This document shows positions 11,046-22,109 of a stretch of 64,000 nucleotides of DNA, piece after piece. The position numbers and the translations under genes are program-made. The notes under the pieces are model-generated. The model saw nothing but the letters and a program-made list of their open reading frames with translations, did not search any database and was not told the DNA's origin. The stretch's first letter is position 1. Each line of letters begins with the position of its first letter. Origin of the DNA: Simmondsia chinensis (lineage: Eukaryota > Streptophyta > Magnoliopsida > Caryophyllales > Simmondsiaceae); the NCBI GenBank assembly GCA_018398585.1, contig JAGTTD010000022.1:10145501-10209500 (forward strand). The letters run 5' to 3'.

Positions 11046-13440
11046 TATCTCAATCCTTGTAAAGACATTAGACAAGAAATGAAGATGTTGGCTCTTATAG
11101 AAACAATTAAGAGTACGAAAGATTTAAATAAATGTGAGAATATGATGCACATTTGGAACAAGCAAGATCAATTCTTAACCGAATGAAGAGGCAGCAGTGA
11201 AGGTTGAAGAAGTAGCTGCTCATCCTAGTGTTGATGAATGGGAATAGAGGTTTGAAGAAATGTTTCGCTCTCTACGGGAGGAAAGGGAACAGAGGTTGGA
11301 TCGGTATTTCTAACCAAGGCAACTGAAGCTTGATGGCCTACAAGAACAGTGTGATAATCAACTTCCCCAAGGTGAAGCAAATCTTCAAGAGAAAGGGATA
11401 TGTAGGGACATTGATGCAAGTATAATGGAGAAGTTTAATCAAGAGAATGAGCTAGATGAAGTGGTGGTTATGCCTTTAGAAGACAAGGTTTTGGTATTGT
11501 CGCATACCTTGCAATCACAAGAATTTGAGGAAGAATTGGCTGATCGAGTTAAATGGCGAATACAGCAGTTTGAGGAGAAGTTTGCTGAAATACAAAATCA
11601 ATTCAGAAAACAAAAGGTGTCCTCCAGTGTTAGACCTCAGTTACCTAATAGCTAATAGGTGCGTCCTTCAGGAGTGATGGAAATGGAATCTTGTGTTGAT
11701 GGTGAAGGTTTCGAGCATGATTACGTTGAAGCAATGGAAACTAGTCTTGAATTGGTTGAAGAGGCCACAAGAGAAGTTGATGGTAGGACTGATCTGGAAG
11801 TGACAATAGAGAATCATGAAGTAGACGTAGACGATTGTATTATGCAAGAAGAGTTGTTGTAAACTCAAGCTCCTATTGTGATTCTGAAGTATACTACAGA
11901 GACTTCAGTACAAACGATTGATCATTCGTTGTAAGATAAGGTTGATGAAGTAGCAAGACAATGTGTTCTTGATTATACATTGGAGCCACTACAGCAACAT
12001 ATGGGTTTAACTGAATTTCAGAAGCTTCATTCTACAGTTGTAGCAACAATTTTGGATAAAGGTGAACTATCACAAGTTGTTCATATGGTATTAATGAATA
12101 TAGCACAAAATGTGCTGAGCACTTCTCTATGGCAAGCTGATATGCAAAATCAGAATGTGAGGGGTACTTATGGAATCTTCACTGCAGAACACTCGAGTTC
12201 TGCTGGGAAACAACAGGTTGCTGCTAAGGCATCATCAGATGCAGAACGTGATATGCCATTAACCCCTCTTGGACCTGCAGCTATGCCAATTCAAAACCAT
12301 AAGTATGCATGTAGTATTCTGTTGGATGCTTTGCAAAGTTCTTTGGGTGAAGAGAAGGTTTATCAAGTTGCAAACTCTTATGACAAGCTCCCTCCTGATT
12401 TGGGAGAGGTAGATCATGATTACAAGGGGCTGAAACATGAGGTTGAGTTGGAGAAAAGGTTTAATCAAGCTGCCAAAGTTTATTTCCTAATTTAGCAGAG
12501 GCCAAGTTTCATTTTTGGAAAAGTTTTTGAAGTGTTAGAAGTTCACAAGCTGGGTAATGAGCTGAAAATTAAGTCTGTTTAGCCAAGATCCATTAGAATT
12601 GAAGGTCATTGGGTTATGTTTGAAGTTGGAAGACCCCCTGATGCTTTAGTGGAATCTGGTTTCTACGTTGGGTTTGGAATGACAGTGCTGGACAACAAAT
12701 TGGAAAGTGTATTGAGCTCCAAACTAAGGCTGTGTAATAATCAAGCTATGGGCAAAGAACATGCTCCAATGGTGCAACCAAATGTGAGGCCTCCTGAATT
12801 TGAAGTGAAGGTGTGGTACCTGAGGAATAGAGAAAATTCAGATGTTAAAATTGAATAGTTCAACCAAGATCTCTGAGCTGGTCTGCTGCAGATTGGAGAC
12901 AGAGTTTGAATTTGAATCTGGTGAACTATTGTGTTTGTTCTGTAGGGAGGAATCAGATGCACCATTGGTTGTGTCCTCAAAATGCTTGGGTTGAAGAGCT
13001 CAATGAGAAATCAAGAATAGCTTTAGCTAAAATTAGCTTGTACTGTAGCAATAAAGAACAGGACAGAACCATACCTGCTCTAGAGAAGTTTTTAGTTATT
13101 CTGAAATGCCATTGGGTTCCCGATTTGATGTTCATACTTAAGCTCGTTGACAAGAAAGCAAAGTTTGTACAATTAAGGCAAGTTTGGTGGCTGGAAGAGC
13201 ATGGGATCTAAGAAAGTCTTGTGAACAGGTTGGAAACTGTGAGCTACAACTTGAGCATTGCCAATTGGAATGCTTTGGGAATTCAAGTAATGACATTGTC
13301 TCTTTGGAATTCAACAATGGCTTATGAAATCTTAGTTTGTGTGGTCTATGCAAGAGCTTGGGATGAAGAGGAAGAGACTTTCAGATCATACAAGTTCACA
13401 CTCAAGATTCAAGTAGCAGAATTAATATAGGCTGCTAAAA
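11046..13440 (+). pseudogene. Degenerate ORF downstream of the RRM, element A
   Basis: A chain of open segments in the sense direction broken by stops (main pieces 11425-11655, 11659-11862, 11980-12495, 12616-12858, 12906-13211, 13221-13430). They are rich in Glu, Gln, Lys and Val, with coiled-coil-like stretches (EFEEELADRVKWRIQQFEEK). The block NVRPPEFEVKVWYLRN near 12778-12830 has a counterpart in element B (HANVRPPEF near 20430-20457), so the two families share more than the RRM. No family recognised. Confidence 0.5.
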
Positions 13441-14177
13441 AATTCTTGGAGAATCTCATTCCCTTCACTGTCAGCAGCATATCAGTCGTTAAATGAAACC
13501 ATAGTTTGTGCAATTGTGGTATTGAGAGGTCTTATGAACCTGTTGACGACAGGAAGCTTCCTTCTGAACATTATACGAGCTGGATTCTGTGACAGCAGTA
13601 GCTACATTTTGCTTGGGATCTACACTACCGAACTTCTGAATTCTGCAGTTAAGAACGTGACATGGGAAGACACTGTAGGAAGAGATGAGCCTGGTGTGTA
13701 CTGGTTTGGTAAAACGAAGTTCAAGTATTACACATCATGGAGCAGAACTGAGGTCAATGGCTTGAAGCTGTGCTTTTCTTGGTCTCCTATATGCTTCTAT
13801 AACAAGCTGGTGTTGTTGGGTTGCTTTAGTAGCAATTGGAGGCTTCTGGAAAGGAATTTTGCTGCTTGGTTCAATTGGTTTGAGCTGGGAAGACCTCCCG
13901 AGGAATGTACATCCTTCATGGGTAGCATTGTTGGTAGAAACAACTTCATACTGAAGTATGCAGCAGTGACAGCAAGCTTCTCAGCAAGTTCCAATGCACT
14001 GCAGCTTCAGTTCTAGAAAATTGTACTCAGAATGTGCTGACTGATTTTCGTAGCTGCAACACAAAGCAAGCATGTTCTCTCATCGAACTCATTCTTCATC
14101 CTACAGTAGCTTTGATCTTCAAGTCTCAACTCTCTTTTTAGATTCTTGAGGACAAGAATCTGTTAAGGAGGGAGTAC

Positions 14178-14571
14178 TGTTATGATTCTCATAGTAGGGG
14201 CATATGAATTAGAGTATGAATGTAATAAGTGATGTATGTTAGTTGATTGATGTCCTGACGGTCTAACTCGTTAAGGTCGGTTATGTCGTTAGTCAAGGCT
14301 AGTCCATTGTGGTGGCTAGCTTAGGCATTAGTAGGATTATAATGTCTTGATTCAAGGCACTAGCTCATAGCTAGTAAGTAGTATATAAATGTAATCTCAA
14401 GATTGTAATCTCATAACTTTGATAAGTGAAATTAATATTTTTGATATCCTCTCTACTCTCTCACCTAACTTTCCCTTCTCATCTCATCTAAACTCTCTTC
14501 TCTCATCTCATCTTAATCTCAAATCTATCTCAACCTAGGTTATGATCCAAGAGTAATCTTGAATCATAACA
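14178..14571 (+). repeat. 3' LTR of element A
   Basis: 394 bp, the same length as the 5' LTR with no indels needed by eye. It is followed by the target duplication CAACC at 14572-14576. A purine-rich tract (GTTAAGGAGGGAGTAC) immediately precedes it. Confidence 0.95.
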
Positions 14572-16500
14572 CAACCTCAGACTTAAGCTTCATCATATAA
14601 AGCCATGTTGTTCTAGTGCAATCATCCGCAATTTTTAAAAAATATCTAAACCCAAAAAGAGATTCAACATGAAATGGACCCCATATATCTCAATTATGTC
14701 AAATGGGTGTGGGGACAAATTGTTATTACAAACAAAAGGTAGCCTCTTTTGTTTGGCTAGAGGACATAGAAGACATGGACTATCAGACATGTTATTCATT
14801 ACATCTGGTATTAAATGTTGTAAAGCCTACATCCATCCCTTTGAAGGATGACCAAGGCATAGGTGCCATAGACTAGGGATGGGAACAGGAGAGAAATCAG
14901 GAGGTCCTGAGGGTAAAGATGCATCACAGGCAGCTGCAGTACCGCAGTTAGGTAGAAGAAGATAGAGATCAAAGTAGCGCTTAGCTACTCCAATCGTGAT
15001 CGATTGGGAGGGGTACTATATGCCACATGAGTCATGAATGAAAATACATGTTAGATTTTGAGAGCCACACAATTGACTAACTAAAAGCAAATTGTATTTG
15101 AATTGAGGCAGAAACAAAACATCATCAAGATAAAGATTTGGGCTAAGTCTTACTTTGCCTTAGTGAGTAACAGAGGTAGAGACACCATTTGGTAGGGTAA
15201 CTTGTCCCTCCATGGTATGGGTGATTTTATCAAATAGAATAATGTTCCCACACATGTGGTGGGAAGCTCCGGAATCAATTATCCAACAGTTTTTGAACTT
15301 ATCATGATTGGAAGTAGAGGAAGCAAGGGAAAAAGAGGAATTAGAGCTCTTATACCAAAAATAGCCATGGGATAACCAGAAGCACTACCAACTGTACTGA
15401 AACAATCTCCTTGCTGGTGTTATTGGCAGAAGAACCTGCAATGACACACTGAGCAGAGTTAACAAATGCTGACAATCTTCGGATGTGATGGACAGCATGG
15501 CCTTGTCCTTGGACTCATAACTCCCGCTACGTGTTTCCATCTTGGCAGGACCATTGCCCCTTCCTTTCTACTTATATCTAGGTGGAAAACCATGAAGCTT
15601 GTAACAATTTTCGATTGTGTGTCTTGTCATGCCATAGTGAGTGCAGATGTGCCTATCCTTTCTATAATGTTTGGGCTGTAACTTTCCTACATCAGATTTT
15701 CCAAGCATGGCAAGGTTTTCCATGGGAATCGATGGAGGAGCCTTAGAAAGAGTAATTTCAATCTACTTCTCCTATTGAGTCACCTTGTTGAACACTGCAT
15801 TGATGCTTGGGAGGGGATCCAGAAGCAATAATTGATCCCTCATTGCTGAGTAACTATCATTCAGCCCCGTGAGAGAGGTCATTATATAATCCTCCTCGTT
15901 CCTCTTGTATTGCTTGCACACAATGAAACCCCTTGATTCCACAAAGCAACAGCCTTATAGCCAATGAATTCATCCCATAAAGTCTTTAGTTTTGCAAAAT
16001 AAATGGTAATTGTCATAGATTCCTGCTTAAGATCAGAGATGGCTTACTTAACCTAAAAAATCCTAGGTCTGTTCCGCTAAGCATACCGATCCCTAATATT
16101 TTTCCATATGGCAGCAGTAGTACATGCAGTGTTGATACTGATCCATAACGGAGTTTCTTATCCAAGAAGTTATCATCGAATCACATTTGTGCCATTTTTC
16201 ATACATCGGATATCCTCCTCTGGTTCTTCAATTTCGCCAGATATAAAACCGAGCTTATTATTCGAATGAAAAGCTCTTTTCATAGACCTCTTCTAATTCG
16301 CGTAGTTCTCTGGACTAGTTAGCGCATGTGTGACTAGAACCATGCTTGGACCATCAATGTTGCTTAGGAAGAAAGATGAACTATATGGATCCTCAAAACG
16401 CAAGTACTACATGATGGATGATTCCTTATGTCAAACTCAGTACGCCTTTTCGTGTCTCCTATCTTGTTCAAAATGCTCTTGATTCTCGAATTGGCCATGG
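14572..16500 (-). pseudogene. copia gag and integrase N-terminal part
   Basis: Continuation of the intron-1 copia beyond nested element A. On the minus strand, near 14820-14870, it reads SLWHLCLGHPSKGWM, the GAG-pre-integrase signature. Near 15590-15665 it reads CTHYGMTRHTIENCYKLHG, the degraded gag zinc knuckle typical of copia. Many stops. The junction with element A is marked by the duplicated CAACC (9243-9247 and 14572-14576), so integrase was contiguous before that insertion. Confidence 0.7.
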
Positions 16501-16691
16501 AATTTGAGGAAGAACAGTGAAATAAGAATAGGAAATGGAGCACGGTAGAGAGAAATTGGAGAGAAAGCTAAGAAAAATGCCCTAGAAATCAATGCAGAAG
16601 GGTAATGATGCCCTAGAAATTGAGGCAAAGGGGTAATGATGCAATACAAAGGGATTTGCAGATAGAAGCAATGGTTATTGCTTTGATACCA

Positions 16692-16923
16692 TATTAGATT
16701 TATTGTAGCAACAGCGAAACAAGGACAGAAGAAGTGGGAAAATATTTCTTGCTTTTCATTTACCCCAAAAGGAATAAAGAAGTACAAATATATAGAGGCA
16801 GGAGCATAACTAACTGAAGAAGATAAAAATATCTCAAAATAAGCAAAATATCTAAAAGCTTATACCAAAAATATCTGAACCAAAAAATTAATATGACTAA
16901 TACAAAAATTAATATGCCTAATA
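16692..16923 (-). repeat. 5' LTR of intron-1 copia
   Basis: Partner of the LTR at 6325-6584. It is flanked internally by the primer-binding site (minus strand TGGTATCAAAGC). The 232-bp copy ends CTAATA at 16923, where apparent host intron sequence resumes. Confidence 0.85.
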
Positions 16924-17562
16924 TGATGTGCATATTTTTTTGTTGAGATTAAATGATTATATATAATACTACGTTGCATGGTACCAAATGTTTATATTTT
17001 CTGAATCATATAAAATGTCAATATTATTAGGCAAAGTATACTAGATTACTATCTATACATATTGTTGCAGTTACACCTCAAACTAGTATTATTTCCTGGA
17101 AAAAAACGTTATTGTATTTCAGTAGAGGGTATCAAAGTGAGAAAGCTTTTAATTGATGGTGGCAAATGTAGAATTGTAATTTCTGGAAACCAAATTCGAG
17201 CTTAATAGAAGCTCTGGTTTCAATTACATCCAAAGGAAAATATAAGCCTTAAAGTTTTAAGTTTAACCTAATTAAAGATGAGAATACAAAAGGTATTTCC
17301 ATTTTCCGCTTTGATCAAGGTTGAAATTAGTAATGCAACTAAAGCCTTAACTCCATTTCGATTTTGAAGAAGCTTGACTTTGGAGGGAGCTACAACTCGT
17401 GTTTAATTTGGATTGAAAGAAGAAGAGCTCCTAATATTGTGGGACTTAATATATCTTGTTTTCCGCATGCCTGTTCGGCATGTGTAATTCTGGCTCCACT
17501 TCCTTTGATCCCTAAAGAAATTCAGCCCAACAAGTTAAGTGCCAAAAAAACATTGATGCAAG

Positions 17563-17956
17563 TGTTATGATTCTAGGATATGGGATAAATACTAATTAGC
17601 TCATAATAATTCATGCCTTATAATAAACTAGTGCAAGTCTTTAATTATAGCTTAATTCGCACGTATAAGTCAAGAATCAAGTCAAATGTTAGTTTGTATG
17701 GTCAATGTTGGCGGCTGGCAGTTAAGTCGGTTAGTTTTAGTTGTCTAGGTGCATTGTATATAGTCATAGCCACCATTAGCTTTAGTGTTCTACAAATAGG
17801 ATTTAGTTCTTGTAATCTCATTATTGATGAATGAAATCGATACTTTTCTCTTCTCATCTCAAATTCTCTCTCTATTTTCTCATCTCCTTCCATCTTTTCT
17901 CATCTAAACTCTATCCTATCTTAGTTATGATTCAAGATCATTCTTGAATCATAACA
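17563..17956 (+). repeat. 5' LTR of element B
   Basis: Begins TGTTATGATTCTAGG and ends TCTTGAATCATAACA, then AATTGGTATCAGAGC. Length 394 bp, equal to the LTRs of element A, with the same terminal motif but a diverged middle. Confidence 0.9.
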
Positions 17957-18690
17957 ATTGGTATCAGAGCTTTGAATTTTTCTTTCGATTAAGTTGATTT
18001 AGTTCAATTTAATTGTGTTAAGCATTAGATCAAGCTTATTTGAGGTCAACATCTTAATCAGATTGTATTTGATCATCATATAGTGCTTAAAATGTTCCGA
18101 CTTTCAGTTTGTGCTACATTTAACCTAGGTTATGCAGCCAGCTAGAGTTGGATCAAGAATTTGCGCTTAATTCTCCAAATTCTTCAAAAAAAATAAAAAA
18201 GGTGTTGCTTTGATAACTAGTTCTGTTTTCAGGTTATATTTGATCAGGACTTCAATTCAAAAGCTTGTGGTCTTGCTGTCTAGCTTGCGTAGGCTCACTA
18301 CATCAATTGTCATTCAATCAAAACATGCTGAGAATATTCATATCTTGCTTGAGTTTAATGTCAGATTGAATTTGCTGAATTATCTTCAGATCGAGGTATA
18401 TTCTTGCGATCTTGTGTTACTAGAGCATTCAATCAACTTTAGTGCTTCGAACTTCTGGTTTGGAGGCTTGTTGTTGCTGCAGTTGTTTACTGAATTCACT
18501 GTGCTTGTGATCAAGCTGTTGAATCTGTTGGAGTTGCTGAAATTACATAAATTGAGCCTCAGTACTTTTCTTGTCCTGAACTGCTGTTATCGTGATTAGT
18601 TGACTAAAATTGCACTTGAAGAATTAGCTTCAAATCAAGCTTCATTACTAAATTAGTTAAATTGAAGGTGTTATCAAAATGTTACAATAT

Positions 18691-19032
18691 GCAATGCTGA
18701 AGCGGCTCGATTCAGCTCCGATTTAAGATAGATCTTCCAATGATGCTAAACTTTTTGTCAAGGTCTTAAAGCCTTTTTACTGCATAGATGAGGATATTCT
18801 TTATCAAGTATTTTGGTGTTATGGTCCTCTTGAAAGTATTGAGGCAGTCTCATCTTCCGTTGTTGAGGTTACAACTCACATTAGCCATTATACGTGAAGG
18901 AGGGTCGATTTAGCCTTCAAGGAATTACACGAGAGAAACATATACGATGCTTGTTTTGTTTTGGAAATAAGCTACCTCAAAGTGTGTGATAAAATGGAAG
19001 GGAAGCCAGAGGTGATGGGACCTACTAATTGA
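18691..19032 (+). pseudogene. PTB-type RRM remnant carried by element B
   Basis: Frame broken by TAA at 18724 and TGA at 18895, closing with TGA at 19030. It reads AKLFVKVLKPFYCIDEDILY, QVFWCYGPLESIEAV, then after the internal stop VDLAFKELHERNIYDACFVL and EISYLKVCD. The helix DILYQVF, the turn YGPLESI and especially the helix-loop-strand phrase RNIYDACFVLEISY match the PTB/hnRNP-L subgroup of RRMs, where G(R/Q)NIY(D/N)-C-L-I is diagnostic. It aligns with the RRM of element A in the same position. Broken in this copy. Confidence 0.65.
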
Positions 19033-21045
19033 CAAGTTAAGGAGAGTAGTTCTTCGTCATTAGATCAACCTTCTATTAAGGAGAATGACATTTCGCGATT
19101 CGCAAATGTTAATGATGTAGCAGTAATGGATGGTGGTGTAAGTCTAAATTGTTGTGAGCAGAAGAAGGTGATGCTGCAAGAAGTGGGGCAAAACGTCGTA
19201 AATGGTGGTGCTGAAATTAGCTTGAATCAGGAAGCTACAACTGCAAATCAGGCAACAATTCAGGATGAAATTGTACCATTGCGAGTTGTAGAGCCGCTTA
19301 ATGTTGCGGTTGAGAAATTGCTAGTATACTTAAAAGTTCTGAGCATCAGAAGGTTGAGGTTTAAGCTCACAATGTAGCAGAAAAATGAGATCAGAGCGGT
19401 AGTTTGCCTTAACCATAAAAAGTGTTATTCAAGCAAAAGATTAAGAGCCTTGCTCAAGCCAATCTTTATCTACAATGGAAGACCTCCAGATTTTCTATTT
19501 CTCAAGGAAAATAAGGTGTTTCTTGATAAGCATGACATGCTCAAGGATTTGAAATTGGGGCAGCCTAAGATGGTGTTGTGGTCAATCGATAGACTTGGAG
19601 CATCTTCTTGGATCAAAATGATGATGAAGAACTAAGGTGAGGGGAAGTGTAACAGCATTGCAAGAAGTTCAAGCTCAACTTGAGGATTATACACAAAGAA
19701 ATGGATTCAAAAAGTACAAGGAATCTCTCAAGTGTTTGAAGATCAAGTCTCATTCAGACTTCAAAATGATGGTGCTAACAAAGAAAATAAAGCTAGCAGA
19801 ATATCTGAAGTGAGATCTAGAGTGATGCAATGTATGAAGATGATTGAAGTTGCCAGGAAGCAAGAACAACAACCTAAGTTGAAGGTCTTGAATCGAGATG
19901 TTGAGGTCAGTCCAGCACCAGCAGATGAACTTGAAGCTCAAATAAGGAACACCTAAGTGGTATTTAGCAAGACAAATCGAGCTGGTGTGAGACCCTTTGA
20001 TCCGGGGAAGGAAGAATTAAAGATTCCTTGGGAAACAAAATAGCCATTGCAGCAGGAAACTAGGTTCGAAGTGAAACAATATGATGTTGACAGTAGGCCT
20101 CTTGATCTAAAGCAACTGCAGCGAACCGAAGACTTCAGCAAAGAAAAACTAAGCAGTAACTATGTATTGTTAGGCAACTTGTTTGGCTACCTTCATTCTT
20201 GGAGCAAAAGGGGTGAAGGAAATAAGGTTAAAACAAGCTCCAAAATGAAAAGCAAGGAGAGTAAAATTCAATGAATGGCCTATAAGAGCAATCAAAGGAA
20301 GTTATTTGGAGACAAATACAAATTTGAGCTGATTATGCTGGGTTCTGTTATTGTTTCAGCAGGAGCACTTGGTCAAGAGTTAGAAGCTAGTATTGATGAA
20401 GTTAAAGAGTAAAGGACATCTTCCTAGGGTCCATGCTAATGTAAGGCCTCCTGAATTCCTTTGGGTTACGCTAGCTCTTGGATGATTTGGATACAGCAAC
20501 TAATTATTCTTGCAAACCACAAGAACACCTTGAAAAGGATTTTGGGAAGAACACTACTAGTGGGCAGATTGATAGCAGCCAACAGGGTGACTTTAATCAT
20601 CAGCTAGGGATAAGATTAAGGGCATTCCAAGCTAAAAGTATTGAGCAACGGCTCAGCAAGGAAGGTATGCACATATCAGTCGTGGAAGTTCAGATATTCA
20701 GAGCTGCTGTATTGCAGAAGTTTAATCAGGCATAGGTGCATTTCGAAGGGAGATTTGTGTTGGTTGTCAAGAGGGTACAGTTGGTAATCTTGAGGTTAGA
20801 AAAGATGTCCCAAATACTTGAAGTACATACTCGTTGGAAGGAGTTCATCAAAGCGCTGGAAGCAAGAGAAGGTGCATTTTGGTACTGCAGGTCTCATGAT
20901 GAATCTAAAATTCTTTTGCTGCAGATTGAGTGAAGGGTCTTAGATGACTTTGAGAGTTCAAAACATGAAAGATCTTTGCTAGAGCATTACTATGGCCCTT
21001 GAGAACTTGTCTCGGTTTGATGGATTTCGCATATTTCAAGCTCAC
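19033..21045 (+). pseudogene. Degenerate ORF downstream of the RRM, element B
   Basis: Sense open segments (19126-19377, 19450-19635, 19732-19956, 20047-20274, 20478-20735, 20736-20933) separated by stops and frameshifts, with Glu/Lys/Gln-rich composition. HANVRPPEF near 20430-20457 matches the block in element A. No catalytic motif of a retroelement polyprotein found. Product not recognised. Confidence 0.45.
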
Positions 21046-21292
21046 TGCCACGGGCCCACTTTGGCTGACACTGTCCCCGGTGCTCAATAAGCAGACATAT
21101 GCCATATGGGGTCTCCTTAGCCTGTCCGATACTAATGCGCATTGATTGTGTTCAGGTATATCCGTGGTATGCCGTGTATTTTGTCTCTTGAAGGTGCATA
21201 TTGCTGCTTGTTGACCATAGGGGGTAGGCTGGCCCAGCCCTAACCTCAGGGGCCCGGGCGCCGAACGGGTGATTTGCACTCGTCCCGTGACA
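21046..21292 (+). repeat. Left LTR of the TRIM-like element
   Basis: 247 bp. It shares long identical stretches with 21863-22109, for example GCAGACATATGCCATATGGG and CTCTTGAAGGTGCATATT. It ends CCCGTGACA before the primer-binding site. Confidence 0.9.
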
Positions 21293-21862
21293 AGTGGTAT
21301 CAGAGCGAGGCTCAGGATACGCGAGTAAGCAGCTGTGGTGGGACCGAGCTTTGTCCGTGGTGGTGGACACTCCTAGGGAATGGGAGTTGCTCGTGTCCTA
21401 GGTGCATCAAGCGGGTTTGTCCGCGGGTATGGACACTCCTTGTGTGGGAGGGGCACTCTAACGAGGAACTTTCGGAGTGAAGTTGAGTGGCTCGCGGTTC
21501 CGGATGTGGCGGAAGGCGCACCGTGTTGGGTGTCGGTCAGGCGTGCTGACCGTATGGCTGGCTTACTGCGTGGAGATTGGGCCGATCCTTGGGGTGCAGT
21601 GCGAAGTTCACAAGGTGAAGAGTCAACAAGCATCGTGGAGCGAGACATGTACGTGGTGCACTATGGTGCATGGAGCTGGCAGGTTGCTTTTTGGGCACGC
21701 TGCTTATCGTCAGATGAGTGTCAATAGCATGTCAGGGGTTTCACGTTGGAGGGGATGATGATGTGGTCGTCCCGTGACCAATCAAGGCTGCTAGAGATGC
21801 AGGGATGCAATGATGGGCAGGCACCCGCAACGAGGACGTTTGCGGAATTAGGTGGGGGAGAA

Positions 21863-22109
21863 TGTCACGGGCCGCCTTTGGCTGACACCATCCCCGTTGC
21901 TCAATAAGCAGACATATGCCATATGGGGTCTCCTTAGCCTGTCCGATACTAATGCGCATTGATTGTGTTCAGATATGTCCGTGGTATGCCGTGTATTTTG
22001 TCTCTTGAAGGTGCATATTACTGCTTGTTGACCATAGGGGGTAGGCTGGCCCAACCCTAACCTCAGGGGCCAGGGCGCCGATTGGGTGATCTGCGCTCGT
22101 CCCGTGATA
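21863..22109 (+). repeat. Right LTR of the TRIM-like element
   Basis: 247 bp, begins TGTCACGGG directly after GGTGGGGGAGAA. It differs from the left copy by a modest number of substitutions and no obvious indels. Confidence 0.9.

Larger units (their letters stand above)
9248..14571 (+). mobile_element. Element A: non-autonomous LTR retrotransposon with RRM
   Basis: 5,324-bp LTR element with two 394-bp LTRs (TGTTATGATTC...GAATCATAACA), the primer-binding site TTGGTATCAGAGC directly after the left LTR, a polypurine tract AAGGAGGGAGTAC before the right LTR, and a perfect 5-bp target duplication CAACC. It is inserted in the integrase gene of the intron-1 copia. The interior has no recognisable protease, RT, RNase H or integrase. 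Instead it has a long AT-rich leader and a broken open frame beginning with a PTB-type RRM (10776-11045), followed by Glu/Gln/Lys-rich segments. It would need enzymes from another element to move. By eye the two LTRs differ at about 25 of 394 positions, mostly transitions. Confidence 0.9.
6325..16923 (-). mobile_element. Ty1/copia element in intron 1, split by element A
   Basis: Antisense copia retrotransposon bounded by LTRs that begin TATTAG and end CTAATA (6325-6584 and 16692-16923). The minus-strand primer-binding site TGGTATCAAAGC (16680-16691) directly follows the 5' LTR, one mismatch from the usual initiator-Met tRNA site. RNase H and RT lie at 7.0-8.0 kb and integrase at 8.8-9.2 kb. 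The reading is then interrupted by nested element A (9248-14571) and resumes with integrase N-terminus, GAG-pre-integrase and gag to about 16.5 kb. LTRs are clearly diverged and no 5-bp target duplication is visible, so this is the older insertion. Confidence 0.85.
21046..22109 (+). mobile_element. TRIM-like mini LTR element nested in element B
   Basis: 1,064 bp with two 247-bp terminal direct repeats (21046-21292 and 21863-22109; begin TGYCACGGG, end CTCGTCCCGTGAYA). The primer-binding site GTGGTATCAGAGC (about 21294-21306) follows the left repeat and the purine tract AGGTGGGGGAG precedes the right repeat. The interior is about 570 bp and non-coding. Size, equal short LTRs, primer site and lack of genes define a terminal-repeat retrotransposon in miniature. 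It is GC-rich against an AT-rich host. No target duplication is evident (CTCAC left, CCGCG right). Confidence 0.85.

Noticed and set aside
11980..12495. 171-codon frame as an independent host gene
   Set aside because: Lies wholly between the LTRs of element A, in series with other broken frames of the same strand; treated as part of the element ORF.
13516..14016. 166-codon frame near the 3' end of element A
   Set aside because: Inside element A with no recognisable motif; composition like the surrounding untranslated region, probably chance.
6320..16928. A 5-bp target duplication for the intron-1 copia
   Set aside because: Flanks GATCT and TGATG do not match; none claimed.
21274..21727. GC-rich frames within the TRIM
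   Set aside because: Several overlapping frames on both strands in a short GC-rich non-coding interior; no conserved motif.
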